64,000 nucleotides of DNA from positions 41,552 through 105,551 of the forward strand of contig JBMNGF010000020.1 of the NCBI GenBank assembly GCA_050949745.1, given 5' to 3'. Below, piece by piece: positions 7,961-16,567 of the stretch. The position numbers and the translations under genes are program-made. Every line of letters begins with the position of its first letter. The stretch's first letter is position 1. Origin of the DNA: Syntrophaceticus sp050949745. GTDB lineage: Bacteria; Bacillota; DSM-12270; Thermacetogeniales; Thermacetogeniaceae. The notes beneath the pieces are model-generated. The model had not been told where the DNA came from. It made no database searches and worked only from the letters and a program-made list of their open reading frames with translations.

Positions 7961-9503
7961 GTGAGCTTCAAAAAGGTTGTTTTGGTGTTTTTGGTGATGC
8001 TGCTCTCTTGCGGACTTTTACTGGGCTGCGGCTCAGATGCGGAGCAGCAGTCTCAAGATGAAGATATTCCTCAGGAATTGGTGATCGGTATCGGCAGGGA
8101 TTTTTATGATGGCCCTGAAAGCGGCAATTTTTTGCACCCCAGCACAGGGGTTTGGGAATCGCTTACCTACCCCGGTATAGACCTGGAACCAATGATGCAG
8201 TTGGCCACAAAGATTGACTCCGCTGATAACAATCAGGTCTGGACGGTTTTCCTGCGCCAGCAGGTTAAATTCCATGATGGTTCTCCTCTCAATGCAGAAG
8301 CGGTGGTCAAAAGCGTCATGCGTTTGAAGGACAACCCTGAACTGGATGAGTATAGCACATTTTTGACTCTGGATAAGGTAGAGGCGACAGATGATAATAC
8401 TGTTAAATTCACCTTCAATCGCTCGCAACCGGGTTTTGCCGCTATGGTAGCCGGCAAGGGCTGTCCCATTTTCAGTATCAAGAGTTTCGACGAAGAGGGA
8501 AAAGTAACTCATCCCTATGGCACAGGCCCCTTCAAATTTGAGGATTACAAGAAGGATGAACAGCTTGTTATCACACGCAATGATAACTACTGGGGAGAAA
8601 AGGCTAAACTGGAGAAAGTTACATTCAAAACCGTACCAGATCCCTCCACCCGTCTGGCGGCGCTGACCGCCGGTGAGATCGATGCTATTGTGGATGTGGG
8701 GGGCATTTTGCCGGAGCAGTCTTCCAGCATCAAAAAGGACGAGAACCTGGTTCTGCTCACCCAGCCGGTGACCACTTCCCATTATGTGGTTTTCAACAAC
8801 AAAAAAGAGCCTTTTAATGATAAGGACCTGCGCCAGGCGGTCAGCTTGTCACTAGACCGCAAAGAATTAGTGGATAAGGTGATGAGCGGTTATGGCCAGC
8901 CTGCTGAGACCCTTTATACTCCGCTGGCCGAAAAATGGGTTACCAAGGGTCTATGGAAAACAGACAAAGCCAAGGCTAAGGAACTGGCAACCAAAGCAGA
9001 AGAGTCACAAAAGGTAGATTTAATAGTCAACGCTGCCCTGGCTAACAGATGGCCATACAAATCTATTGCGGAAATACTGCAATCTGAGCTGAAAGAGCTT
9101 AACTCTTGATGTAGAGATAAAGACGGTCGAGGGTGCCGCCTGGGGTGATACCCTCAAGAATGGGGAGTATGATATGACCCTCTCTCCTTATACCCTGATG
9201 ACCGGTGACCCTGATTTCTATTTTGGACAATGGATTGATTCCCAGGGTCAGATGAATATAGCGAGGGGTCTGGGCTACAATAACCCTGAGGCTGACCGAC
9301 TAGTGGCCGAGGCCGCAACCGGAAAGAATGCGGCAGCTAGGCAGAAGGTGTACGGCGAACTGGATAAGCTGGTGGCTGAGGATGTGCCGGTTGCACCTAT
9401 CTATAATGACGTTTGCATCTATGCCACTAAAAAGACAGTTAACGATTTGACTATCGATCCCTTTTTCAAGCCCAGCCTGGAAAAGGCCTGGATCAGTAAG
9501 TAA
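7961..9503 (+). pseudogene. Solute-binding lipoprotein, family 5, interrupted by a frameshift
   Basis: A paralogue of the binding protein at 3475. It begins at a GTG behind AAGGAGGG with a lipoprotein signal (Cys at residue 23) and reads for 382 residues to a stop at 9109. One frame over, the missing C-terminal part continues without a gap (LDVEIKTVEG at ~9105, then MTLSPYTL to the stop at 9503). One extra base near 9100-9105 explains the break; together the parts give ~514 residues, the normal length. No slippery run is present, so programmed frameshifting is unlikely. It is a recent pseudogene or a sequence error. It has no cognate permease beside it. Confidence 0.85.
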
Positions 9504-9535
9504 ATCAGCAAGCAAGGATGAGGTAGATAACCAGA

Positions 9536-9578
9536 TACCACGGAGGCTATATCTTAATCTTAATCAGTCTCCGTGGTA
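9536..9578. terminator. Inverted repeat after the broken binding protein
   Basis: TACCACGGAG and CTCCGTGGTA form a perfect 10-base stem with a 23-base AT-rich loop, 33 bases after the stop of the binding-protein gene. No T-run follows, so it is either a factor-dependent mRNA end or the edge of the mobile-element remnant that follows. Confidence 0.45.
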
Positions 9579-9666
9579 AAAGGTGCCAGGCACTGCTACA
9601 ATGAGGCATCGCAACTTGCCGAGGAAAAGTGCCGGATATACTCGTTCCGGTGAGTTTCAGACACCG

Positions 9667-9985
9667 CTAAACAGTAAAAGCTGCGAACCCCTTAGGAAGG
9701 ATACGCATCAAGAACCGCCTTATATATTCAACCCCTTTAAGTGACAGTAACTTTGGTTTATTTTTTCTTTGTAGTCGCTAACAGTAATTGTTACTGCGTT
9801 CTCATCCACTGCAACAATCCTGCTGTTAGATATGGCTATGCGATGCGTATACCTTCCAAGGTATTGGATAACAGCCTTAGGGCCAGAAAAGGTTCTTTTT
9901 GTAGGCGTACCAGTTCATGCTATAACACCTGTCCAGTAACCTTTGAAAGTTCCATGGATAATGATATTGTTTGGGCTGGTAATAA
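9667..9985 (-). pseudogene. IS91-family transposase remnant
   Basis: Read on the minus strand, this stretch encodes the C-terminal part of a Y2 (IS91/IS801-type) transposase. From high to low coordinate one sees FQRLLDRCYSMNWYAYKKN, then after a frame change VIQYLGRYTHRIAISNSRI (the family's most conserved motif), and after another frame change EYIRRFLMRILPKGF. At least two frameshifts and the loss of the N-terminal half make it a dead copy. It fills most of the 870-base gap between the broken binding-protein gene and the FecCD gene, which suggests past rearrangement at this junction. I saw no intact element ends. Confidence 0.8.
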
Positions 9986-10246
9986 GGAAAAAGTAATGAT
10001 TGTTATATGCTCGGTTTGAACGCGTAATTTACTTTGGGATATATGCAAGTTCTGTCAAAAAAGTTGCAATTAGTAGCAGGAATCTGCGTTTTTGTAGTGA
10101 ATACTTATTAAATAGACATACTGCTTTCTGGGGGAGAATGTATTCGTGAAGGGTACCGTTCCAGGGTCGCCAGTGTGGATAAGTTTTATCAGCAAGTTGA
10201 AAATTTTTAGTTAGCTTACATAATTTCATATGATTATTAAAATTAC

Positions 10247-10298
10247 AGCCATGAAGGCTTTTCTATGAAGGAAAGTGTTGTGGCTTTTTTTGTTTTTT
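10247..10298 (+). terminator. Leader terminator-like hairpin C (CCATGAAG family)
   Basis: AGCCAT at 10247 pairs with GTGGCT at 10280 (one G-U), followed by runs of T. The ascending arm contains the same CCATGAAGG as hairpins A and B. It stands 79 bases before the FecCD-type permease gene and is the third member of the set. Confidence 0.55.
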
Positions 10299-10376
10299 TA
10301 AGGGGGCGGTTAAAATCTGATACTATTTTTTTGCTTCCATTGATTTCAATTTAAAATCCTTTTTCGGGAGTAGATA

Positions 10377-11489
10377 TTGTTGAATGTTCATGTATCCACT
10401 GAAGAAATAGATGGTATTGCCGAACTTGAGGAAGTATATCATCATTCTACCAAACGGAAGCTAATTTTTTTGGGAATTCTGTTTGTTTTACTTACTATAA
10501 TAGCCCTTGTAGCTACAGCCACTGGAGTAGCAGGGATCAGTGTTTCCGATGTTGTCCGCGTAATTGTGAGCAGGATTATACCCGGCTTGCATCTGGCAAC
10601 CATAAGCGATCTGGCAGAAACTGTCGTTATGGAGCTCAGACTCCCCAGGATTTTCCTGGCGATGCTTGCAGGGCTCAGTCTGGCAGGGGCAGGTGCGGTG
10701 ATGCAGGGTGTTTTGCGCAACCCGCTGGTATCACCTTTTACACTGGGGTTATCCGCAGGAGCATCATTGGGAGCGGCCATAGCAATTGTATTGGGGACCA
10801 GCGTTCTCGGGAGCGCATTCATTGTAGCAGGGAAGTATCTGATCGTTGTGAACTCATTTATCTTCGGTTCAATCACTATGCTTTTGATCTATGGCATAGC
10901 CAAGATCAAAGGTGCTGTTCCTGAAACTCTGATACTGGCCGGTGTCGCTCTGGGCTATCTTTTCCAGGCAGGAGTATCCGCACTCAAATATTTTTCCGAG
11001 AATGAAGCCTTAAAAGACCTTGTTGTGTGGCTGATGGGCGGTCTCTGGGGCGCCAGCTGGAATACCGTGATCATCCTGGCGCCTATAGTAATCATATGCT
11101 TAGTTTTGCTGGAGCGATATTCCTGGGATCTCAATGCTCTGGGGTCAGGTGAAGAGGTCGCCATGAGTTTAGGCGTCAATGTAGATCGATTGAGACTGAC
11201 GACCCTGATGCTGGCGACCCTGATGGCTTCCAGCACGATTGCCTTTACGGGAATCATCGGATTTATCGGGTTAGTGGCGCCGCATGTTTGTCGTTTCCTC
11301 GTCGGCTCGGATAACAGGTTTTTGATTCCAGGGGCTGCGCTAATGGGGGCGGTATTGCTCCTGCTGGCGGATACCCTAGCACGGGTTGTGCTGGCGCCTG
11401 TTGAGATACCTGTGGGAATTCTCACATCTTTGATCGGGGCTCCCTTCTTTCTCTTCCTGTTGCTCAAAAAGAAGCAACAGCTATGGTAA
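10377..11489 (+). CDS. FecCD/BtuC-type ABC transporter permease
   Basis: A 370-residue permease of the iron-siderophore/cobalamin/heme importer family, with a ~30-residue cytoplasmic N-terminus and about ten membrane segments. Family marks include LRLPRIFLAMLAGLSLAGAG, RNPLVSPFTLG and the coupling-loop region around GFIGLVAPHVCR. It starts at a TTG six bases after CGGGAG. Its partners are the ATPase at 15461 and the lipoprotein at 16568, on either side of the chelatase gene. The split arrangement, with the chelatase between permease and ATPase, argues that transport and chelation act on the same compound. Confidence 0.92.
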   Translation: MLNVHVSTEEIDGIAELEEVYHHSTKRKLIFLGILFVLLTIIALVATATGVAGISVSDVVRVIVSRIIPGLHLATISDLAETVVMELRLPRIFLAMLAGLSLAGAGAVMQGVLRNPLVSPFTLGLSAGASLGAAIAIVLGTSVLGSAFIVAGKYLIVVNSFIFGSITMLLIYGIAKIKGAVPETLILAGVALGYLFQAGVSALKYFSENEALKDLVVWLMGGLWGASWNTVIILAPIVIICLVLLERYSWDLNALGSGEEVAMSLGVNVDRLRLTTLMLATLMASSTIAFTGIIGFIGLVAPHVCRFLVGSDNRFLIPGAALMGAVLLLLADTLARVVLAPVEIPVGILTSLIGAPFFLFLLLKKKQQLW

Positions 11490-11587
11490 GGGGAAAAATT
11501 CATGGCATGGAACCTAAAGGGGTGTGGACTTATCCATAAAATATTTTTTCTAAGGTGACGACGGAAATTTGAGGAGGGGTAAAAATT

Positions 11588-14500
11588 ATGTTGAAAATCA
11601 CCGCTATCCTGTGGCAGAGCCATGCCACAACGATGCGCAGGGCAGGGGAACTGCTCAAAGAGTGGTGTAGTCTGCGGGTCTACTCAGCCCGCTATTTAGA
11701 TGAAGGAAAAGAGGATATGGCTAGCGCTTTGGATGATCTGGACAATTCGGATTTAATCTTTTTCTACAGATCGTCTGGTGAAGCCATCTGGGACGAGCTG
11801 GAGAACGCGGTTAAACAACTTGACAAAAAGGTGGTCTGTCTGGGACACGATCCCGGACTCTGGCTACTCTCTACAGTACCTTTAGAAGTTGTCGATAAAT
11901 GCCATACCTATATTGTCTACGGCGGTGTAGATAACTTTTCACAGATGCTAAGCTATCTGGCCGCGGAAGTCTTAGGTTTACAGGTTGCTTACAAAGAACC
12001 CTTTGCCCATCCCTGGGAGGGGATCTATCACCCCAATGCATCTCGCTATTTTGATAAAATAGAGGATTACCTGACCTGGTACCAACCTCGAAACGTACCG
12101 ACCATCGGGATCCTTTTTTCGCGGGGCTACTGGGTAAACGACAATATCGCCGTGGAAGCGCTTTTAATCAAACTTTTTGAAGCAAAGGGTTATAATGTCA
12201 TCCCCGCCTTTTGCTACTCCGTAAAAGACGCAGACCTTGGAACCAGGGGTTCTGCAGGGGTAGTTCAGGATTTCTTCTTCGACCGGGAGGGTAAGCCTCG
12301 CATCAATGCGATGGTTAAGCTTATCTCGTTCTTCCTCGAATCCAAAAAGGGAGAGGATTTTCATAAAGAGGATGTAGCCGTATCAGGAGTCAATCTCTTA
12401 AAGAGGTTGAATGTGCCAATTTTCCAGCCAGTTGTTTCCTATCACCGTACCATTGAAGAATGGATTGCAGACCCCCAGGGATTAAGCAACGAGATTTCCT
12501 GGACGATCTCCATGCCCGAGTTTGAAGGAGTCATCGAGCCCCTCTACATCGGAGGAGTAGGGCGAGATGGAGATATGGAATTTAGAGATCCCCAACCGGA
12601 GCGCTGCCAGCACCTGGTAGACAGGGTAAGCAACTGGATCCGCTTAGCCGAAAAACCCATAACAGAGCGCAAAGTAGCCTTTATTCTGCATAACAACCCC
12701 TGTGCATCAGTAGAAGTCACTGTGGGAGGCGGTGCCAAGCTGGATACTCTGGAGAGCGTAGCCAGGATCCTGCAGCAGATGCAAAAAGAAGGCTATGCGG
12801 TAGATATTCCCGCAGATGGCAAAGAACTGATCGACAACATCATGAACCACAAAGCCATCTCCGAATTCCGCTGGACCACCACAGATGAAATCGTCAGCAA
12901 AGGCGGAGCACTAAAGCTCGTTCCAGTAGAAGAATACTGCCAGTGGTTTGATACTCTATCCTCCCATATCAGAAAACGGATCAGTAATGCTTGGGGCGTC
13001 CCTCCAGGAGAAGAGCTAAACGGAGTACCCGCAGCAATGGTCTACGACGGCAAAATTCTGGTCACCGGAGTACAGTACGGGAATGCCGTGATCTGCGTCC
13101 AGCCAAAGCGCGGCTGTGCCGGTCCTAAATGCGACGGACAAGTCTGCAAGATCCTTCACGACCCCGACATCCCCCCGCCACACCAGTACATGGCCACCTA
13201 TCGCTTTATCGAGCATGACTTCAAAGCGGATGTGATCATACATGTAGGCACCCACGGCAACCTGGAGTTTTTACCAGGCAAAGGAGCGGGGCTATCCCGG
13301 GACTGCTATCCAGATCTGGGAATAGGCGATCTGCCACACCTCTACATCTACAACGCCGACAACCCACCGGAGGGAGTGATCGCCAAAAGAAGAAGCTATG
13401 CCGCGCTGATAGATCATATGCAGACCGTGATGACCGAAGGCGGCCTCTACGACGAACTGGCAGAACTCGACCGCTACCTGGAAGAATACGAAAAAGCCAA
13501 GATAGCAGATCCCACCCGCGCCCATATGCTGGAACACATGATCATAGAAGAGATCAAAAAGGCCAATTTAGACAAACAAATCCCCGCAGACGGCGGGCAT
13601 GACAATATAGAAGAGATCATCGAAGGTGCCCACGGGATCCTCTCCACCATCCGCAACACCCAGATCCAAGACGGCATGCACATCTTCGGAGAACTGCCAG
13701 AGGGAGAGCGCAAAGTATCCTTCATTAACTCTATCCTCCGCTTCGATGCCGGCCAGGATGTATCCCTGCGTCGCAGCATCGCCGCACTGATGGATCTAGA
13801 CCTTGTAGAACTGATAGCCGACCAGAGCAAGATTTCACTCAAACACAGCAAATCCTACGGTGCCCTCCTGGAAGAAATAGATATAGCAGGAAAAGCATTT
13901 ATCCAACACTTCCTCACAGGCAAAGAAGCAGGACCCGCTCTGGCCCATGAGATCCTGGGAGATAAATTCGTCTGCCCTCAGGCTCTGCCCTCGCTCAATG
14001 AAGTACTGCCAAGAGTGCTTGATCTGGATGCCCGCATTGAAGCATCAAAGGAAATTGAATCGTTGCTGACAGGTTTTCAAAGCAAATACATTCCCGCAGG
14101 CCCATCAGGACTGATTACCCGGGGCAGAGATGATGTCCTGCCCACAGGGCGCAACTTCTATTCCCTGGATCCCTACCGGGTACCTACAAAAGCAGCCTGG
14201 GAGGTAGGGAAACGCCTGGCAGACAAAGTGCTGGAAAAACACCTTGAAGAAGAAGACAGATACCCTGAAAACATCGCCCTCTACTGGATGTGCAATGACA
14301 TCATGTGGGCAGATGGAGAGGGTTTGGGCCAGATGCTCTACTTGTTAGGTGTACAGCCCAAATGGCTGCCCAATGGGAGAGTATCTGGAATAGAAGTGAT
14401 CCCCCTGGAAAAACTGGGAAGGCCGCGCATAGACCTGACCGTCAGAGTATCAGGGATCACCAGAGATATGTTCTGTAATTGTGTTGAACTCCTGGATGAA

Positions 14501-15442
14501 GCCATTGCCACTGTTGCGGCCCTGGAGGAACCAGAAGAACAAAACTTTGTGCGCAAACACACCCTTGCCCAGCTGGAGGGCAAAGAAGACAAAGAATCCT
14601 GGCGAAATGCCACGCTGCGCATCTTTGCCGCCAAACCAGGCACCTACTCCTCAGGAGTCAACCTGGCGGTATACGCCTCAGCCTGGAAAGAAGAAAAAGA
14701 CCTGGCAGACATCTTCCTCTTCTGGAACGGTTATGCATACGGGAAAGGCGTGTATGGCCAGGAGGCCTTCACACAGCTCCAGTCCAGTTTGCGCACCGTA
14801 GACATTACCTATAACAAAGTTGTGACCGATGAAAGCGACCTCTTCGGCTGCTGTTGCTACTTCGGCACCCACGGCGGCCTGACAGCCGCGGCAAGAGTCG
14901 CCTCAGGCAAAGAGGTCAGAGTCTACTACGGGGACACCAGAGAGCCGGAACATGTGGAAGTAAGGACACTGGCTGATGAAGTGCGGAGAGTAGTTAGGAC
15001 AAAACTCCTCAACCCCAAGTGGATCGAAGGACAAAAAAGGCACGGCTACAAAGGAGCAGGAGATATCTCCAAAAGAGTCGGCCGTGTTTACGGCTGGGAA
15101 GCCACAACCCAGGAAGTCGATGACTGGATCTTCGATGACATCACCAAAACCTTCATCCTGGACGAAGAAAACCGCAAATTCTTTGAAGAACATAACCCCT
15201 GGGCAATGGAAGAGATCGCTCGCCGTCTCCTGGAGGCACACCAGCGCGGACTGTGGGATGCAGATTCCGAAGTGATCGATGGGTTGAAAGAATACTACCT
15301 GGAGATAGAGGGCTGGATCGAAGAGAAAATGGGTGAAGTAAAAGGCGACTTCCAGGGTGGCGCCATCGACATCCTCACCCATGAGGAAGTAGCCGATTGG
15401 GGCGCCAAGATGCAGGAGATCAAGGCGAAATTGCAGAGCTGA
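11588..15442 (+). CDS. cobN: CobN/BchH-family metal chelatase large subunit
   Basis: A 1284-residue, apparently full-length member of the cobaltochelatase CobN / magnesium chelatase H family, the subunit that binds the tetrapyrrole and inserts the metal. The diagnostic HVGTHGNLEFLPGK motif begins at residue 552 and is preceded by a four-Cys segment (Cys 503, 510, 515, 520) seen in the CobN branch. No signal peptide is present, so it acts in the cytoplasm. AAA partners (ChlI-ChlD and ChlI) lie 3-5 kb downstream. No other cobalamin or chlorophyll genes are in view, so the true substrate and metal (Co, Ni, Mg or other) are unknown. From about 12.5 kb on, the coding strand becomes visibly rich in C and A and poor in T compared with its neighbours, a hint of separate origin or codon history. 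Confidence 0.9.
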   Translation: MLKITAILWQSHATTMRRAGELLKEWCSLRVYSARYLDEGKEDMASALDDLDNSDLIFFYRSSGEAIWDELENAVKQLDKKVVCLGHDPGLWLLSTVPLEVVDKCHTYIVYGGVDNFSQMLSYLAAEVLGLQVAYKEPFAHPWEGIYHPNASRYFDKIEDYLTWYQPRNVPTIGILFSRGYWVNDNIAVEALLIKLFEAKGYNVIPAFCYSVKDADLGTRGSAGVVQDFFFDREGKPRINAMVKLISFFLESKKGEDFHKEDVAVSGVNLLKRLNVPIFQPVVSYHRTIEEWIADPQGLSNEISWTISMPEFEGVIEPLYIGGVGRDGDMEFRDPQPERCQHLVDRVSNWIRLAEKPITERKVAFILHNNPCASVEVTVGGGAKLDTLESVARILQQMQKEGYAVDIPADGKELIDNIMNHKAISEFRWTTTDEIVSKGGALKLVPVEEYCQWFDTLSSHIRKRISNAWGVPPGEELNGVPAAMVYDGKILVTGVQYGNAVICVQPKRGCAGPKCDGQVCKILHDPDIPPPHQYMATYRFIEHDFKADVIIHVGTHGNLEFLPGKGAGLSRDCYPDLGIGDLPHLYIYNADNPPEGVIAKRRSYAALIDHMQTVMTEGGLYDELAELDRYLEEYEKAKIADPTRAHMLEHMIIEEIKKANLDKQIPADGGHDNIEEIIEGAHGILSTIRNTQIQDGMHIFGELPEGERKVSFINSILRFDAGQDVSLRRSIAALMDLDLVELIADQSKISLKHSKSYGALLEEIDIAGKAFIQHFLTGKEAGPALAHEILGDKFVCPQALPSLNEVLPRVLDLDARIEASKEIESLLTGFQSKYIPAGPSGLITRGRDDVLPTGRNFYSLDPYRVPTKAAWEVGKRLADKVLEKHLEEEDRYPENIALYWMCNDIMWADGEGLGQMLYLLGVQPKWLPNGRVSGIEVIPLEKLGRPRIDLTVRVSGITRDMFCNCVELLDEAIATVAALEEPEEQNFVRKHTLAQLEGKEDKESWRNATLRIFAAKPGTYSSGVNLAVYASAWKEEKDLADIFLFWNGYAYGKGVYGQEAFTQLQSSLRTVDITYNKVVTDESDLFGCCCYFGTHGGLTAAARVASGKEVRVYYGDTREPEHVEVRTLADEVRRVVRTKLLNPKWIEGQKRHGYKGAGDISKRVGRVYGWEATTQEVDDWIFDDITKTFILDEENRKFFEEHNPWAMEEIARRLLEAHQRGLWDADSEVIDGLKEYYLEIEGWIEEKMGEVKGDFQGGAIDILTHEEVADWGAKMQEIKAKLQS

Positions 15443-15460
15443 AAAGGGAGCGATGTCAAT

Positions 15461-16285
15461 ATGGAGCTGAACGTAAATGGGGTTCGCTTTCGTTACGGGA
15501 GCCGGGAGATATTGCATGATGTGGAACTGGAAGCAAAGTCAGGTGAGGTGCTGGCTGTTATCGGGGCAAACGGAGCGGGTAAAAGCACCTTGATTCGCTG
15601 TATCAATAGAATCCTGAAACCGCAGCAGGGCGCCGTCTTCCTGGATGGGAAAGAATTCAGCGGGTTTAACGCCAAAGAGCGCGCCTGCATGATGGGTTAC
15701 GTTCCCCAAACAGCAAAAGATGTTTTTTCTTTCAATGTCATGGAGACGGTATTGATGGGCCGCAAACCGCATATTAGCTGGGGTGTCGGTAAAAAAGATC
15801 TGAAAATTGTCAATTCGATACTATTGCGTATGGGACTTAAACAGTTTGTAGAGCGATATTTATACGAATTAAGCGGGGGAGAAAGGCAAAAGGTTCTTAT
15901 CGCCCGCGCCCTGGCACAGGAACCGGAGGTGCTGCTCCTGGATGAGCCGACAAGCAACCTTGATGTAAGGCATCAACTTGAAGTAATGGAGCTGATCCAA
16001 AGCATCGCGCGGGAGCAGAGAAAATGTGTGTTAATCGTGGTCCATGATCTAAATCTAGCGGCGCGATTCGCAGACAAGATAGTAATGCTCAAAGACGGCA
16101 TAGTCTTTGCGGCGGGGACGGTGCAGCAGGTCTTGACCACGGAGAACATCAAGGCTGTCTATGGGGTTGAATCCATGATCATCAACACAAAACTCGGCCC
16201 GTATGTGATCACCGTCAAACCGAGCGACCCGCAGAAAGAGTCGGCTGTCGGTGAACTGCAGGCGGCAGCGGGGGCAGGGTCTTAA
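15461..16285 (+). CDS. BtuD/FecE-type ABC transporter ATP-binding protein
   Basis: A 274-residue ATPase of the siderophore/cobalamin importer family. Walker A (IGANGAGKST, residues 34-43), signature LSGGERQK, Walker B (LLLDEPTSNLD) and switch His (VVHDLN) are intact. It starts 19 bases after the chelatase stop and should pair with the FecCD permease at 10377. The C-terminal ~40 residues form the family's usual regulatory tail. Cotranscription with the chelatase is likely. Confidence 0.93.
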   Translation: MELNVNGVRFRYGSREILHDVELEAKSGEVLAVIGANGAGKSTLIRCINRILKPQQGAVFLDGKEFSGFNAKERACMMGYVPQTAKDVFSFNVMETVLMGRKPHISWGVGKKDLKIVNSILLRMGLKQFVERYLYELSGGERQKVLIARALAQEPEVLLLDEPTSNLDVRHQLEVMELIQSIAREQRKCVLIVVHDLNLAARFADKIVMLKDGIVFAAGTVQQVLTTENIKAVYGVESMIINTKLGPYVITVKPSDPQKESAVGELQAAAGAGS

Positions 16286-16425
16286 TAATGGGAGTGAATC
16301 CTTGTATCACCGTGGTCGGTACCAGTGGCTGGTCAGATTGTGATCTAGATGAAGCTTAAATCTGGATGTCATATTTCTTAATCTACTCATTCCGGGTCTA
16401 GAGACTATTTATGAGGGGGGTGAAT

Positions 16426-16527
16426 ATGGCGTATAAAATATCTCCAGGAATCCGGTTGTTATGGCTACTGAATCCGAATAGAGGATGTTATCTTAAATTG
16501 GATTTAGATGTTTGTTCCAAATTATAG
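16426..16527 (+). CDS. Possible 33-residue peptide
   Basis: A short reading frame starting at an ATG preceded by a very strong GAGGGGGGTG site, encoding 33 residues with two Cys (GCY near residue 21 and a Cys near residue 30). It lies in the 282-base gap between the ATPase and the binding lipoprotein, ending 40 bases before the lipoprotein ATG. The ribosome site is better than that of many genes here, but there is no recognisable family. It may be a leader peptide, a small functional peptide, or chance. Confidence 0.3.
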   Translation: MAYKISPGIRLLWLLNPNRGCYLKLDLDVCSKL

Positions 16528-16567
16528 GTTGCATGTTAAGCATATCTATTTTAGAGGAGGATTAATA

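Noticed and set aside
9741..10019. A 92-codon open frame on the + strand in the gap before the FecCD gene
   Set aside because: The same DNA reads as conserved IS91 transposase segments on the minus strand; the + strand frame has no family features.
5214..10298. NiCo (czcD) riboswitch as explanation of the CCATGAAG leaders
   Set aside because: The elements are single hairpins with T-runs and lack the four-stem junction expected of that class.
14903..15517. A 204-codon antisense frame over the end of the chelatase gene
   Set aside because: It is the mirror of strongly biased codons in the real gene; no start site and no recognisable domain.
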